From: Sarcina sp034439435
Lineage (GTDB): Bacteria; Bacillota; Clostridia; Clostridiales; Clostridiaceae
Direction: 5' to 3'
Assembly: GCF_034439435.1 (NCBI RefSeq)
Contig: NZ_JAPCKJ010000004.1
Coordinates: 124,001-188,000, forward strand
Length of the DNA: 64,000 nt
Position numbers and translations under genes: made by a program. Within the stretch, counting starts at the first letter, position 1, and every line of letters begins with the position of its first letter. Positions 46,935-56,024 of this stretch are shown one piece after another. The notes beneath the pieces are model-generated. The model had not been told where the DNA came from, made no database searches, and worked only from the letters and a program-made list of their open reading frames with translations.

Positions 46935-49900
46935 CTAATTTAAAATTCTAAAGTTTAAGAAATTAAGTTCATACTCTCCAACTAATCTATCTCCATTTAA
47001 GTCATATGGGCTATTAGATGAATTATAATTTCTTGAAACAAGAGCTAAATCTCCTATATCTATCTTTTTATTATTATTAAAATCTCCAGTTGTTTCTAAT
47101 ATTTTAAAGTTATTGAAACTATCCTTTGCTAATTTTAAGTCTTGTAGTACTTGTATTACTTCTTCCTTAGTAGAATTTTCTTTTTCTAATACTAGCTGAG
47201 CCTTATCTAAAACTTCATTTAATCTAGCCTTAGCCCCTTCATGATATTCTCCAAGATTAAATCCTTCTACGCTATCTTCATATAATGCTCTTAATTCATT
47301 TATTGTATTTTGAAGTTCTCCCTTATAATCACTCTCTTCATTGCTTATTTTAATAGCAGTAACAGAATGAGGAGTAAGCTTATAATCTAAATATGAATTT
47401 TCAGAAGGGCTTAAATCCTCTTCCTCAACAACAACATTATCCTTATCATTCACAGTATTCTCAGCATCATAACTTGGTCCATCGACTCTCATTATGTTTC
47501 CTGATTTTCCTGCGAAATCAAAGCCTTGAATTTGTACTCTTACATCTATTTCTTCTTTAGCAGAATTAACCATCATTAAATAAAGATTTCCTTCATCATC
47601 CTTACTTACCATAGTTTCAACTGCTTCTAAATTTCTATTTCCATCAATATTTAAAAGCTTATTATTTATTACCTTTTCTTCTAGAACATGCTTTCCTGTC
47701 ATCTTATTAAATAAAGTGAATATTTTAGCTGTTGGGGTTGCTACAAATTCTATTTCTCCAGTCTCCTTATTCACTATACTTTGAATTATAGCCTGTTGAC
47801 CTGGTCCTAGTAGATCTCCATCAGGGAAGTCTATTAAACAATGTTTATTTGCATATGGAACAGAGGCTATATCAGCTAAGCCTATTAAAGATTTTGCTGT
47901 ATAAAGAGCATTTACTTGAGATTTTACAAATCTACTATCATCTCTAAACATTCCATACTCTGAAACAACCACCTTTTTATCTTTACTCTTTTCTTCTCCT
48001 AATGTAGCTTTCATTAAATCTTCATATGCTTTAACATCTGCTACTCTCTCCTCAGCTCTATATAGTATCTTTTCATAATATTTAGGATCAGAACTGTTTA
48101 TTGTTCCTGAATAAGGGTGAATAACTACTCCATCATAGTACTTGTTAGTCCCCATTCTTCTTACAAATTCATGAGAATCATAGCTTGAATAAACCTTAAT
48201 ATTTTGATCTATTTTTTTCATTTCTTCATAATAATCAACATATCCATCTCTATATGCACTATAAGAAACTTTTATATCTAAATTATTTGAAGGAATGTCT
48301 CCTTTAATTCCATCACCGAAACTTATTTTTCCTGTTGAATTATCATATTCAAAAACTTTTCCTCCTTCACTATTTTCTAGTGAATCTACTCTTGTCCAAA
48401 TTTCCTGTCCAACCTTCAAAACTAATGTTTCTTCTTTTATTGGATAATATCTTATTTCCTTCTCTTGATTAGGCTTTCCGTTACTCTTTCCAGCTGTGTT
48501 ATTTCTCCAATCCTCTTCTTCAACTACATACTGATTTGTAAAGTTAATTAATCCTCCATCTATATATGAAGCTAATCTATCTGAAGTATTATTTATCCAA
48601 TATCCTTGCTCGCCCAGTTGAAACTCATTTCCAATTTCAAAATTTGTTACTCCGTATGGCTCTGGATGACCATTATCAGCTCTGACTTGAGCCCAATCTA
48701 TTCCTCCATTTGGATTTTCTCCAACTTCACAATTTAAATATTCAACTAAATCAGCAGCATCCTCTTTACTTCCATTTCCCATATTATAAACATAAATAAA
48801 TTCACTATTTTTATCTTCAGCATATCTAGCAGCCTCATCTAATCCAAAGTAAGGAAACTCTGGTACTTGCTCTGGATCACCATGAATTGTATGTTTTCTC
48901 TCACTGACGTCTCCAATTGATCTTTTCCACTGGAAAAGGTTTGCAACCTTTCCTCCTGGATATCTAACAGAACCGAAAGAAGATTCATCATAAAGCACAT
49001 CAAATTCCTCTTTAATTTTTAAGTTTTCACTATCATATGAACCATATCCATCCTTATGATATCTATGATTAGCACCGTATAAAGCCTTGTCTACAGTTCT
49101 AAAGACATTGTCCATATTAGAGCTTATTACAACCTTATCTTTAAGCTCTTCATTTACAAAATCATTTACTTCCTCAATAATTTTCTTCAAATTATTTATT
49201 CTATTTAAACATTCTTCTTTATTTGTACTTTCATTTTCTAAAAATTTTCCACTTAAAATCATTTCATTTTCTAGTCTTTCATTTAAAGAAGATTCAATCA
49301 TTCCATTTGTTAAAGAATAAAGTTCTTTAGCTTCATTTAATAAATTTTCTAGATTTAATTTTAAAGAATCAATAGTTGCATTTTCATAATATATATTGCT
49401 TATTTCATCCTCAGATAGACTTCTTCCATATATTAAAACTTCATCTATAATTCCATTTAAGGCATACCCATCATTTCCTTTATGATCTCCAATTCTTAGA
49501 GGATCATTAGAATTTGGAAATGCTCCTACAGTATGTGTACTATCTAGCTTTCCATTTACATAAAAATCAATTTCTTTTTTATCTTTTTTACTTACTATGG
49601 TTAAGTTATACCATTTTCCTTGTTCTAAGGATTCTTCTCCATAAATATTACTTCCACCAACAAAAGATCCTAACCTATCTCTCTGATTACTAGGAGCATA
49701 ATAAAGTATTGAGCGCCCTGCCCCCTCCTGTTGTAATAGAATTGTGTTTTCAACTCTATTATCAGAAGTTTCTTCATCTATATTTACCCAAAAAGAAACT
49801 GTTGAGTCCTCATTTGCCATGTTTAATATAGACGGAATACTCAAAAAAGTTCCTTTTTCTCCTGTAAGTTCTAATCCTTTATTGCTCACTCCATTATTTA

Positions 49901-50111
49901 TAATAACTCCATCCCCTCTAATAGTAGCATTCTTACTATTTCCACTTTCATCTATTATTGTATTTCCACTACTTTCTTCAAAGGTCCAATATCCTTTTAA
50001 TCCTTCCATAGGTATGCTAAATTTTTCTTTTGATAATACTTCTATTCCTCCTAATAAGGATGTACTTAAAAGTAATGTTGTTGTTAAAGCTAATAATTTC
50101 TTTAACTTCAT
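46935..50111 (-). CDS. Secreted glycoside hydrolase with LamG domain and dockerin
   Basis: This 1058-residue protein has a signal peptide (1-28), a LamG/concanavalin-like domain (about 36-245, GYWTFEESSG...DEVLIYGRSLS), a helical linker, and a clan GH-A-like catalytic part (about 330-920) with FEIGNEF (Glu496, acid/base), VVIHPYSG (His665) and VVSEYG (Glu718, nucleophile), closest in layout to GH51/GH39 arabinofuranosidase or xylosidase types. A helical FIVAR-like region (925-1000) and a dockerin (about 1008-1058, GDFNNNKKIDIGDLALV and DLNGDRLVGEYE) follow. The dockerin should join it to cohesin-bearing enzymes, as in C. perfringens glycan-degrading complexes. The region 560-622 is an inserted small beta domain. 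Monocistronic, with AGGA ribosome site. Confidence 0.9.
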   Translation of the reverse strand: MKLKKLLALTTTLLLSTSLLGGIEVLSKEKFSIPMEGLKGYWTFEESSGNTIIDESGNSKNATIRGDGVIINNGVSNKGLELTGEKGTFLSIPSILNMANEDSTVSFWVNIDEETSDNRVENTILLQQEGAGRSILYYAPSNQRDRLGSFVGGSNIYGEESLEQGKWYNLTIVSKKDKKEIDFYVNGKLDSTHTVGAFPNSNDPLRIGDHKGNDGYALNGIIDEVLIYGRSLSEDEISNIYYENATIDSLKLNLENLLNEAKELYSLTNGMIESSLNERLENEMILSGKFLENESTNKEECLNRINNLKKIIEEVNDFVNEELKDKVVISSNMDNVFRTVDKALYGANHRYHKDGYGSYDSENLKIKEEFDVLYDESSFGSVRYPGGKVANLFQWKRSIGDVSERKHTIHGDPEQVPEFPYFGLDEAARYAEDKNSEFIYVYNMGNGSKEDAADLVEYLNCEVGENPNGGIDWAQVRADNGHPEPYGVTNFEIGNEFQLGEQGYWINNTSDRLASYIDGGLINFTNQYVVEEEDWRNNTAGKSNGKPNQEKEIRYYPIKEETLVLKVGQEIWTRVDSLENSEGGKVFEYDNSTGKISFGDGIKGDIPSNNLDIKVSYSAYRDGYVDYYEEMKKIDQNIKVYSSYDSHEFVRRMGTNKYYDGVVIHPYSGTINSSDPKYYEKILYRAEERVADVKAYEDLMKATLGEEKSKDKKVVVSEYGMFRDDSRFVKSQVNALYTAKSLIGLADIASVPYANKHCLIDFPDGDLLGPGQQAIIQSIVNKETGEIEFVATPTAKIFTLFNKMTGKHVLEEKVINNKLLNIDGNRNLEAVETMVSKDDEGNLYLMMVNSAKEEIDVRVQIQGFDFAGKSGNIMRVDGPSYDAENTVNDKDNVVVEEEDLSPSENSYLDYKLTPHSVTAIKISNEESDYKGELQNTINELRALYEDSVEGFNLGEYHEGAKARLNEVLDKAQLVLEKENSTKEEVIQVLQDLKLAKDSFNNFKILETTGDFNNNKKIDIGDLALVSRNYNSSNSPYDLNGDRLVGEYELNFLNFRILN

Positions 50112-50282
50112 AAATTCCTCCCACTAAAATAACTATACATACTATATATACGCCTCTTAAAAACCTATATTCTTAATATAGCGATGTGGTTTTTATGAAA
50201 ATCCTTATTCTATCTAAAACTAATTTTAAATAACTAAAATAGAACTAATATTTTTAAAAGGAATATTAGTTAAAATAAAAAA

Positions 50283-50314
50283 GATAGTAAAGTTATTAAA
50301 CAAACTTTACTATC
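50283..50314 (-). terminator. Terminator hairpin
   Basis: GATAGTAAAGTT / AACTTTACTATC is a perfect 12-bp stem with an 8-base loop, followed on the minus strand by TTTTTTATTTT. It probably ends the FUSC transcript from 50537-51574, giving a roughly 220-base 3' tail. Confidence 0.7.
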
Positions 50315-50419
50315 ATCTTTTATTAATGGTCTTCCCCCTACTATTTACTTTTTGAATAGCTAGATTACTGAACCATTACTTATATTTCGTAAGTCTCTTT
50401 TATATGAAAGACTTTTACT

Positions 50420-50447
50420 CCATTTTTATTTATAGGCTCTGTTTTAA
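50420..50447. repeat. Solo repeat end, 28 bases shared with 46461-46488
   Basis: CCATTTTTATTTATAGGCTC plus TGTTTTAA is identical to the left end of the element at 46466-46608; the flanking DNA differs. No clear right end could be matched nearby, so it may be a fragment. Confidence 0.5.
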
Positions 50448-50536
50448 TTTATTTCTTTTTTTATAAATGTCTTGGTACAAATTTCAGATAACCTGTAAGA
50501 CAATTCTAACTAGAGGTTATGATAAATAGAACTTCC

Positions 50537-51574
50537 TTAAAAGCCATTACTTACTTTATCCATAGATCTACAGATTTTCTCTATCTCTTCATCTTCTTTA
50601 TCTAATTTTAATTTTCCATAAATAACTTTGTTCACTATTAAACCTATTATTATCCCGACACTTATAAATCCTATCCTCATAGGCACTGAAATTCCTGGTT
50701 CAAATAAAATCATTGCTGCTCCTAAAGCATTCATTGTTATAAAAACTATTTGCACTTTATATTCTTTAACAAAGGTATAAATATAACTTAGAACAAGTAA
50801 AACTAAGGTACTAAAATTTGAAGGAACAATATAAACAAATAATAAAATGAATATTGCTGCCCCTATTAAAGTTCCAAAGAATCTTTGTTTTACTCTTGTC
50901 TTTGTATCACCAAAATGTGGTTGAGTTATTGACATTACTGTTATACTTATCCACATTGCTTTTTGGAAGCCAAACACACTTCCTATAAACATAGCTATTG
51001 ATAAACCAACTGCCATTCTTAAAGAAAAGTTAAATTGAAGTGTATTTTTATCCATAGTTTTTATCATTTCAGTAATATTCATATGATCTGAATCATCTTT
51101 TTTTCTATGACTAAAATAATAAACTAAAGATATAAGTATTCCTCCAAATAAAAGAGCCACTAGTCTAATAGGAAATTCTCTCCAAGTGACTGGTGTTCCT
51201 CCAATAAAAACATAACATAATATAAATGGTAAATAAGCTTTAGTTTCCATCTTATTAGTAACTAAATAGGTTACTATAAATACGCTTATAAAGTTTATTG
51301 CTAGTCCTAAAAATGGATTTAACGAACTTAACTGAGTAGAAATTCCCATTAAAACAAAAGATAATATAGTTGTTATGATAGCTTCATTTAACTTTAAGCT
51401 TAAGTGAATTGATCCATACATAAGCATTGCCGTTACAGTGCATACACCTATAAGACTATTTGAGCTTCCAAAAACTGCTCCATATAAAGTAACAAAGGCA
51501 ACTATTCCAATTATCATAATTAAATTGCCTATAAGAAGCTTACCTGTTATTCTCTTTTCTCTCTTTTTCTCCAT
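50537..51574 (-). CDS. FUSC-family membrane protein (aromatic acid exporter-like)
   Basis: This 345-residue protein has ten or so hydrophobic helices. The N-terminal half (LLIGNLIMIIGIVAFVTLYGAVFGSSNSLIG) is followed by a cytoplasmic link (YYFSHRKKDDSDHMNITEMIK) and the FUSC/ArAE core, FSLRMAVGLSIAMFIGSVFGFQKAMWISITVMSITQPHFGDTKTRVKQRFFGTLIGA. Family members export aromatic acids or antibiotics, or are unassigned. It is related to the larger protein at 62229-64000 but lacks the cytoplasmic region of about 240 residues in the middle and end. A single-gene transcript with its terminator at 50283-50314. Confidence 0.83.
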   Translation of the reverse strand: MEKKREKRITGKLLIGNLIMIIGIVAFVTLYGAVFGSSNSLIGVCTVTAMLMYGSIHLSLKLNEAIITTILSFVLMGISTQLSSLNPFLGLAINFISVFIVTYLVTNKMETKAYLPFILCYVFIGGTPVTWREFPIRLVALLFGGILISLVYYFSHRKKDDSDHMNITEMIKTMDKNTLQFNFSLRMAVGLSIAMFIGSVFGFQKAMWISITVMSITQPHFGDTKTRVKQRFFGTLIGAAIFILLFVYIVPSNFSTLVLLVLSYIYTFVKEYKVQIVFITMNALGAAMILFEPGISVPMRIGFISVGIIIGLIVNKVIYGKLKLDKEDEEIEKICRSMDKVSNGF

Positions 51575-52008
51575 ATGTTTATGCCCCTTTTTTCTTCTTC
51601 ATTTCTTCTGTCGAGCATTATACCACATTTGTAAAATTTAACAAAATCTATTTTTTATATTTTTCAGTGAAAAAATGAATATTTCTTTGAAGAATTTAAA
51701 TTAGGTGCATATTTTTTAATTAATATTATGATTTTCTTTAAATCTTATATAATTACAGATATATAACAAAGACTCTACTTTAATTGAATGTTAATTTTAT
51801 CTAATCCTTAAGACCAAACTTAATTATAAGTGAAAGTCCCAATTTAAATTTGGATTTTCACTTATATAATAGAACTTTAGTTATATCGTATTACTAAGAA
51901 ATACGCATCAAACAGAAAAAGTCTCTTAACGCTATTATTTTCCGCAGATAAAATTCTACTAAAATTAGCATTAATTCAAAGCATAATCATAAAAAAACAA
52001 AAAGTAAT
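51575..52008. other. Intergenic region with long palindrome
   Basis: It includes a near-perfect palindrome at 51825-51866 (TATAAGTGAAA...TTTCACTTATA, 18-bp arms with two mismatches) without a T-run on the minus side. A half-copy of its sequence (TTGGACTTTCACTTAAG) is found at about 60042-60058. No gene was seen. Confidence 0.5.
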
Positions 52009-52554
52009 TTAATAATTATAGTAATTAATTACGTTCTTATTCAGATTCCTTAATTTGAATATCTCTTTTATTAAAACTAATAAAATTAAAATTATTAATT
52101 CTATAAGCACTAGTTCCATCTTACTTAAAGATAAAATATTTGCCACTTCCCATGAGTATGCCAAAGTAAATGAAGTGATTAATTTTGATAATATTGTTAT
52201 AGGTAAAAACACCTTTAAAGATATTCCTGTAACCCCTGCTCCAACACATACAATTTCATCTGGCAATATTGGAAATATAAATAATAATCCTGTGAATAAT
52301 ATTTCGTTTCTTTTTACATAGCTTTTATATTTTTCTAAATGCTTCTTATTTACTAATTTATCTATTATTTTTTTAGCTCCTAAAACTGATAAAAAATACA
52401 TAATTAAAATTCCTATTGTAGTTCCTAAAAGTCCTAAAATAAAAGCCTTAAACGATCCTAATGCTGCACTTCCTGCAAGAACTGTTACAACCTCTGGAAT
52501 TGGTAAAAATATAGGTTGCACTAAACATGTAAGAAAATAAATAATCTCTTTCAT
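52009..52554 (-). CDS. VTT-domain (TVP38/TMEM64-like) membrane protein
   Basis: This 181-residue protein has five or six hydrophobic helices. The VTT/DedA-type motif region IFLPIPEVVTVLAGSAALGSFKAF is followed by FIFPILPDEIVCVGAGVTGISLKVF with a Pro-acidic motif in a re-entrant loop. DedA/VTT proteins act as lipid scramblases or in undecaprenyl phosphate recycling. It is encoded just after a 65-residue membrane protein gene (16-base gap), likely as a pair. A DedA paralogue is at 61457-61966. Exact substrate unknown. Confidence 0.8.
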   Translation of the reverse strand: MKEIIYFLTCLVQPIFLPIPEVVTVLAGSAALGSFKAFILGLLGTTIGILIMYFLSVLGAKKIIDKLVNKKHLEKYKSYVKRNEILFTGLLFIFPILPDEIVCVGAGVTGISLKVFLPITILSKLITSFTLAYSWEVANILSLSKMELVLIELIILILLVLIKEIFKLRNLNKNVINYYNY

Positions 52555-52570
52555 AATATTTACCTCTTCC

Positions 52571-52768
52571 TTATGCCTTATTAAGCTTAACTCTAGTATT
52601 TTTTTCTTTTATAAAATAATAAGCTGTAAATGTGCTTATTATCACCGCTAAAGCTAAATAAAATTTATAAAAAATAATTATTCCTAAAGTACTTCCTATA
52701 ACCCCACTTCTAAAAATCATGTCATTTCTTTTCATAGCTTTTAAATTATCATATCTATCTTTACTCAT
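52571..52768 (-). CDS. Small membrane protein, 65 residues
   Basis: MSKDRYDNLKAMKRNDMIFRS is followed by a hydrophobic stretch (GVIGSTLGIIIFYKFYLALAVIISTFTAYYFI) that can form one long or two short helices, and a basic tail. I do not recognise a family. It has a good ribosome site (AGGAGAATTAGTT before ATG) and is likely co-transcribed with the VTT protein gene downstream. Confidence 0.65.
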   Translation of the reverse strand: MSKDRYDNLKAMKRNDMIFRSGVIGSTLGIIIFYKFYLALAVIISTFTAYYFIKEKNTRVKLNKA

Positions 52769-52961
52769 AACTAATTCTCCTTTTTATTAATTTCTATACT
52801 CATATATTAAAAAAACTTTATTAAGATATAATCTAGAAATTTATTAAGAATTATTAAGAGTTTATTTTTTATTTAAACTATACTTTACATAGATATTAAC
52901 TTTTAACTAAACTTTTGACTTTTTCTTTTTTTAAGCACAACCAAATATAAGATAATAAAAA

Positions 52962-53011
52962 AAGTATAAATCAGCTAAACTCCATAAATCTTTTTAAGCT
53001 AATTTATACTT
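52962..53011 (-). terminator. Terminator of the 53086-54908 two-component operon
   Basis: AAGTATAAATCAGCT (52962-52976) pairs with AGCTAATTTATACTT (52997-53011), one mismatch. A run of seven T (52956-52963 region read on the minus strand) follows. About 75 bases after the kinase stop. Confidence 0.75.
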
Positions 53012-53085
53012 CTTATAATAAAACTCTAATCTACTGAGTTTTAAGTATCCTTTATTTAATATTTATTTTTAATTCTATTTTAAAT

Positions 53086-54228
53086 TTATATAGGTAATGT
53101 CATGTTAAAACTTATTTTATTTTCATTACACTCTGCCCACAGTTTGCCACCATGAAGCTCAACTATCTTTCTAGATATAGCTAACCCCAATCCTGAGCCT
53201 TCATTTTCTGAATTTCTAGCCTTATCTAGCCTATACATTTTTTCAAAAATTTTTTCTAAATCTTCTTTTTCTATTTTATCTCCTTCATTTTCAAATATAA
53301 ACTTCACAATATTTGGTTCTCTTTCAACCGTAATCTTAAACTTACTACCTGGATAACTATATTTCTCTGCATTTTTTATTAAATTTTCAAAAACTCTAAT
53401 TATCTTTTGTATGTCTATCTCACAATTAATTTCACTAAAAGGATTTTCAATCTTAACATCTATACCTTTTTCATTAAAAAATTGAGTATATTCTCCTATT
53501 AACTGATTTAATAATATTGATATATTAAATTTTATTTTTTCTAACTCTATGTAGTCATTTGCTAATTTAGTATATTCAAATAATTCTTCAGTTAGTTTTT
53601 TTAAATCTAAACTTTTTTTATAAGCAATATCTAAATATGCTTTTTGTTCCTCTGAATAATCATATTTATTGTCATTTAAAAGATCTAAATACCCAATTAT
53701 TGATGTTAAAGGAGTTTTTAAATCATGGGATACTGCTACTATAAGTTCATTTTTAGCCTCTTCATTCTTCTTTTCTTTTTCATAATTTTCTTTTAATCTC
53801 TCAGACATTATATTTATTCCTTTAGCTAATTCCGAAATTTCATCTTTTCCTATTACATCTAACTTTTTTAGATATTTTTCATTTTTAATCTCACTTAAAC
53901 TTCTAGTAATGTACTCTAAATATTTTATTCTTTTATTAATAACAGTTAAAAATATCATAAAAAAAATAATTACTGGAAATAAAACCATAAGTAATGAATA
54001 AAAATTAAACTCCCTTAATAAGGCTTGCCCCTGTATATAAGGATCTTTTGCTATTGAAATAACACCTGGAATGTTAGAGTTATACCAAGAAATATATATA
54101 TACTCATTTTGTATTGAAATTGAAAACCCATTGCCTATAAAAAAAGAAATAGCCATACTAATTAATATACTACTTAGTATTAATAAAATTAATCTAAAAG
54201 CTAATTTATTAAAGATTTTCTTTTTCAT
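53086..54228 (-). CDS. Sensor histidine kinase (VanS-like)
   Basis: This 380-residue kinase has two membrane helices (about 9-30 and 75-97) flanking a short external loop of about 45 residues, a HAMP region (NKRIKYLEYITRSLSEIKNEKYL...GKDEISELAKGINIMSERL), HisKA LIVAVSHDLKTPLTSIIGYLDLL with the phosphorylated His, and HATPase boxes: N box ENLIKNAEKYS, G1 FENEGDKIEKEDLEKIF, G2 EGSGLGLAISRKIVELHGG. Its start overlaps the stop of the response regulator by four bases (ATGA-type), so they are coupled. The small sensor loop suggests detection within or near the membrane, such as of envelope stress or a peptide; the signal is unknown. Confidence 0.93.
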   Translation of the reverse strand: MKKKIFNKLAFRLILLILSSILISMAISFFIGNGFSISIQNEYIYISWYNSNIPGVISIAKDPYIQGQALLREFNFYSLLMVLFPVIIFFMIFLTVINKRIKYLEYITRSLSEIKNEKYLKKLDVIGKDEISELAKGINIMSERLKENYEKEKKNEEAKNELIVAVSHDLKTPLTSIIGYLDLLNDNKYDYSEEQKAYLDIAYKKSLDLKKLTEELFEYTKLANDYIELEKIKFNISILLNQLIGEYTQFFNEKGIDVKIENPFSEINCEIDIQKIIRVFENLIKNAEKYSYPGSKFKITVEREPNIVKFIFENEGDKIEKEDLEKIFEKMYRLDKARNSENEGSGLGLAISRKIVELHGGKLWAECNENKISFNMTLPI

Positions 54229-54908
54229 ATTTTATATCCAACTCCCCATACAGTTTTTATATATTGAGGATTTTTAGGATCTAGCTCTATCTTTTGTCTT
54301 AAATTTGTTATATGAACTACTATTGATGTATCTGAAACAGCAAATTTTTCTCCCCAAACACTTTCATAAAGTTTTTCTACGCTAAATACTACCCCTTTAT
54401 TTTTTGCTAAACACTCTAATATAGAAAACTCTTTTGGAGTTAGTTTAATATTCTCTTCCCTAATAGTTACTTCATGAGTATTAGTGTTAATTCTTAAATC
54501 CTCTATTTCAATTATATTTTTATCCTTTGTACTCTGATTGAACTTCTTGTATCTTCTAAGCTGAGCTTTTACTCTTGCAATAAGTTCCATAGCTCCAAAG
54601 GGTTTAGATATATAATCATCTGCCCCTACTATTAATCCCTGTATCTTATCAATTTCTTCCCCTTTAGCTGAAAGAAATATTATTGGCATCATATATTTTT
54701 CTCTAATTTTTATGCAAGTTGATACTCCATCTAGCTCTGGCATCATTATATCTAAAATAACTAAATCAAATTCATCATTTTCTATCATTTCTAATGCTTC
54801 TTTTCCATTTGAAGCTGTTTCAACATGGAAATTTTCATTTTTTAAATATACCTGAACTAAGTTTCTTATACTTAAATCATCATCTACCACTAATATTTTT
54901 TCACTCAT
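54225..54908 (-). CDS. OmpR-family response regulator
   Basis: This 227-residue protein has a receiver domain (1-118) with KILVVDDDLSIR (acidic pocket), LVILDIMMPELDG (phosphorylated Asp), FLSAKGEEID and ADDYISKPF (Lys), and a winged-helix DNA-binding domain (about 130-227) with KLTPKEFSILECLAKNKGVVFSVEKLYESVW and VVHITNLRQKIELDPKNPQYIKTVWGVGYK. It is paired with the kinase at 53086-54228. Its likely targets are envelope genes, but none can be named. Confidence 0.95.
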   Translation of the reverse strand: MSEKILVVDDDLSIRNLVQVYLKNENFHVETASNGKEALEMIENDEFDLVILDIMMPELDGVSTCIKIREKYMMPIIFLSAKGEEIDKIQGLIVGADDYISKPFGAMELIARVKAQLRRYKKFNQSTKDKNIIEIEDLRINTNTHEVTIREENIKLTPKEFSILECLAKNKGVVFSVEKLYESVWGEKFAVSDTSIVVHITNLRQKIELDPKNPQYIKTVWGVGYKI

Positions 54909-55280
54909 AATCTTCTTCTAAATTCTAATAAAAGTAACTTAAAATTTTGTTTTACCTTAGTTTAAATTTAATTTGTACACTTCACTACTTATCTTTATAA
55001 AGTTATTTATAACTAATCAAATTTCGAAATGTAACTTTAATCTCAATTCATAATTTAAGATTCAATTAACTATTAACTTAAATAATATAAAACTTTTATT
55101 AGAAGACTCCCTCCTTTAATTTTTATATAACCTTTAATACATTTATTAAGAATCTAAGATATCCTAATTGACATAATCTAAATAATTTACTATTTGATTA
55201 TTTTATCCTATAAATCCGTACTTATAAATTCATATATGCAAAGTCACTTTTGAATTCTAAAATATATTTAAAGCAATATT
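54909..55280. other. 372-bp intergenic region
   Basis: AT-rich sequence between the methyltransferase gene and the response regulator gene. It should contain the promoter of the two-component operon. I saw no confident promoter, terminator or gene. Confidence 0.4.
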
Positions 55281-55859
55281 CTATACTTTTGAACAAACTC
55301 TAGATTGATTTCCTTGAAAGGTTAATACATATGCCGGAGGTAAATTTATTAAACTTCTCTTTACCTTCATGTCATTGAAGTACTCATTAAAAAATTTCTT
55401 TTTAGCTAATGAATACTGAAATGTTATTAAATATCCATTCGCTTTTAAGACCTCAATTGAAGCTTTTAATATAGCTTTTGATACTTCTTTAGGTAATGAA
55501 GTAAAAGGTAATCCAGATACTATATAATCAATACTCTCTATATTAAGTTCTTCTAAGTAAAACTTAATATTTTCGGCACTATCATTTATTATTTTAACAT
55601 TTTTCTTGTGTCCATATGTATCATTTAGACTTTTATAAAACTCATAATTTGTTTCAAAGACTAAAAATACAGTATTCTCTCTTTTTCGTGCCATTATCTT
55701 CTCAGTAAACACTCCAGTACCTGGCCCATACTCAACTATACAATCACAACTTTTAAAATCTATATCTTCTATCATTTTATTTGATAATTCTTTCCCACTT
55801 GGCGCAATAGCTCCTATAAATTTAGGTTCCTTAATAAATTCTTTTATGAAATCAAACAT
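55281..55859 (-). CDS. SAM-dependent methyltransferase (PmtA-like)
   Basis: This 192-residue class I methyltransferase has GAIAPSGKELSNKMIEDID, IVEYGPGTGVFTEKI (motif I, SAM binding), FLVFETNYEFYKSL, IINDSAENIKFYL and YIVSGLPFTSLPKEVSKAIL, as in phospholipid N-methyltransferases of the PmtA/COG3963 group and the related rRNA dimethylases. The AIAPSGKEL region and GLPFTSLP favour the phospholipid type; the substrate is uncertain. The ATG at 55857-55859 follows GGAGG by seven bases. It lies between the two two-component systems, downstream of the 744-residue kinase gene and its terminator. Confidence 0.83.
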   Translation of the reverse strand: MFDFIKEFIKEPKFIGAIAPSGKELSNKMIEDIDFKSCDCIVEYGPGTGVFTEKIMARKRENTVFLVFETNYEFYKSLNDTYGHKKNVKIINDSAENIKFYLEELNIESIDYIVSGLPFTSLPKEVSKAILKASIEVLKANGYLITFQYSLAKKKFFNEYFNDMKVKRSLINLPPAYVLTFQGNQSRVCSKV

Positions 55860-55894
55860 CTTATTTCCTCCACTCATTTAAAACTTAATAAAAA

Positions 55895-55942
55895 AAAATA
55901 TCCATTAGGCTAATTAAAAACTAACTAGCTTAATAGATATTT
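55895..55942 (-). terminator. Terminator of the 56025-58938 two-component operon
   Basis: Long imperfect hairpin: AAAATATCCATTAGGCTAAT with ATTAGCC-like TAACTAGCTTAATAGATATT. On the minus strand a run of eight T (55891-55898) follows. About 80 bases after the kinase stop. Confidence 0.7.
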
Positions 55943-56024
55943 TATAGATTAATCTTTAAGTCCTTTATAAGATTAATGTTAAGATTTCAAAAGAAATTAT
56001 TAAGAATTCTTAAGAAAATTTGTT

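Larger units (their letters stand above)
50112..50536. other. Intergenic region with terminator and repeat end
   Basis: It holds the terminator at 50283-50314, a solo copy of the AGGCTCTGTTTTA repeat end (50420-50447), and no gene that I can see. The promoter of the glycosidase should lie in the first 200 bases, but none was clear. Confidence 0.5.

Noticed and set aside
49744..50127. Plus-strand open frame of 127 codons
   Set aside because: It is antisense to the signal peptide and LamG part of the glycosidase, which has clear domains and a good ribosome site.
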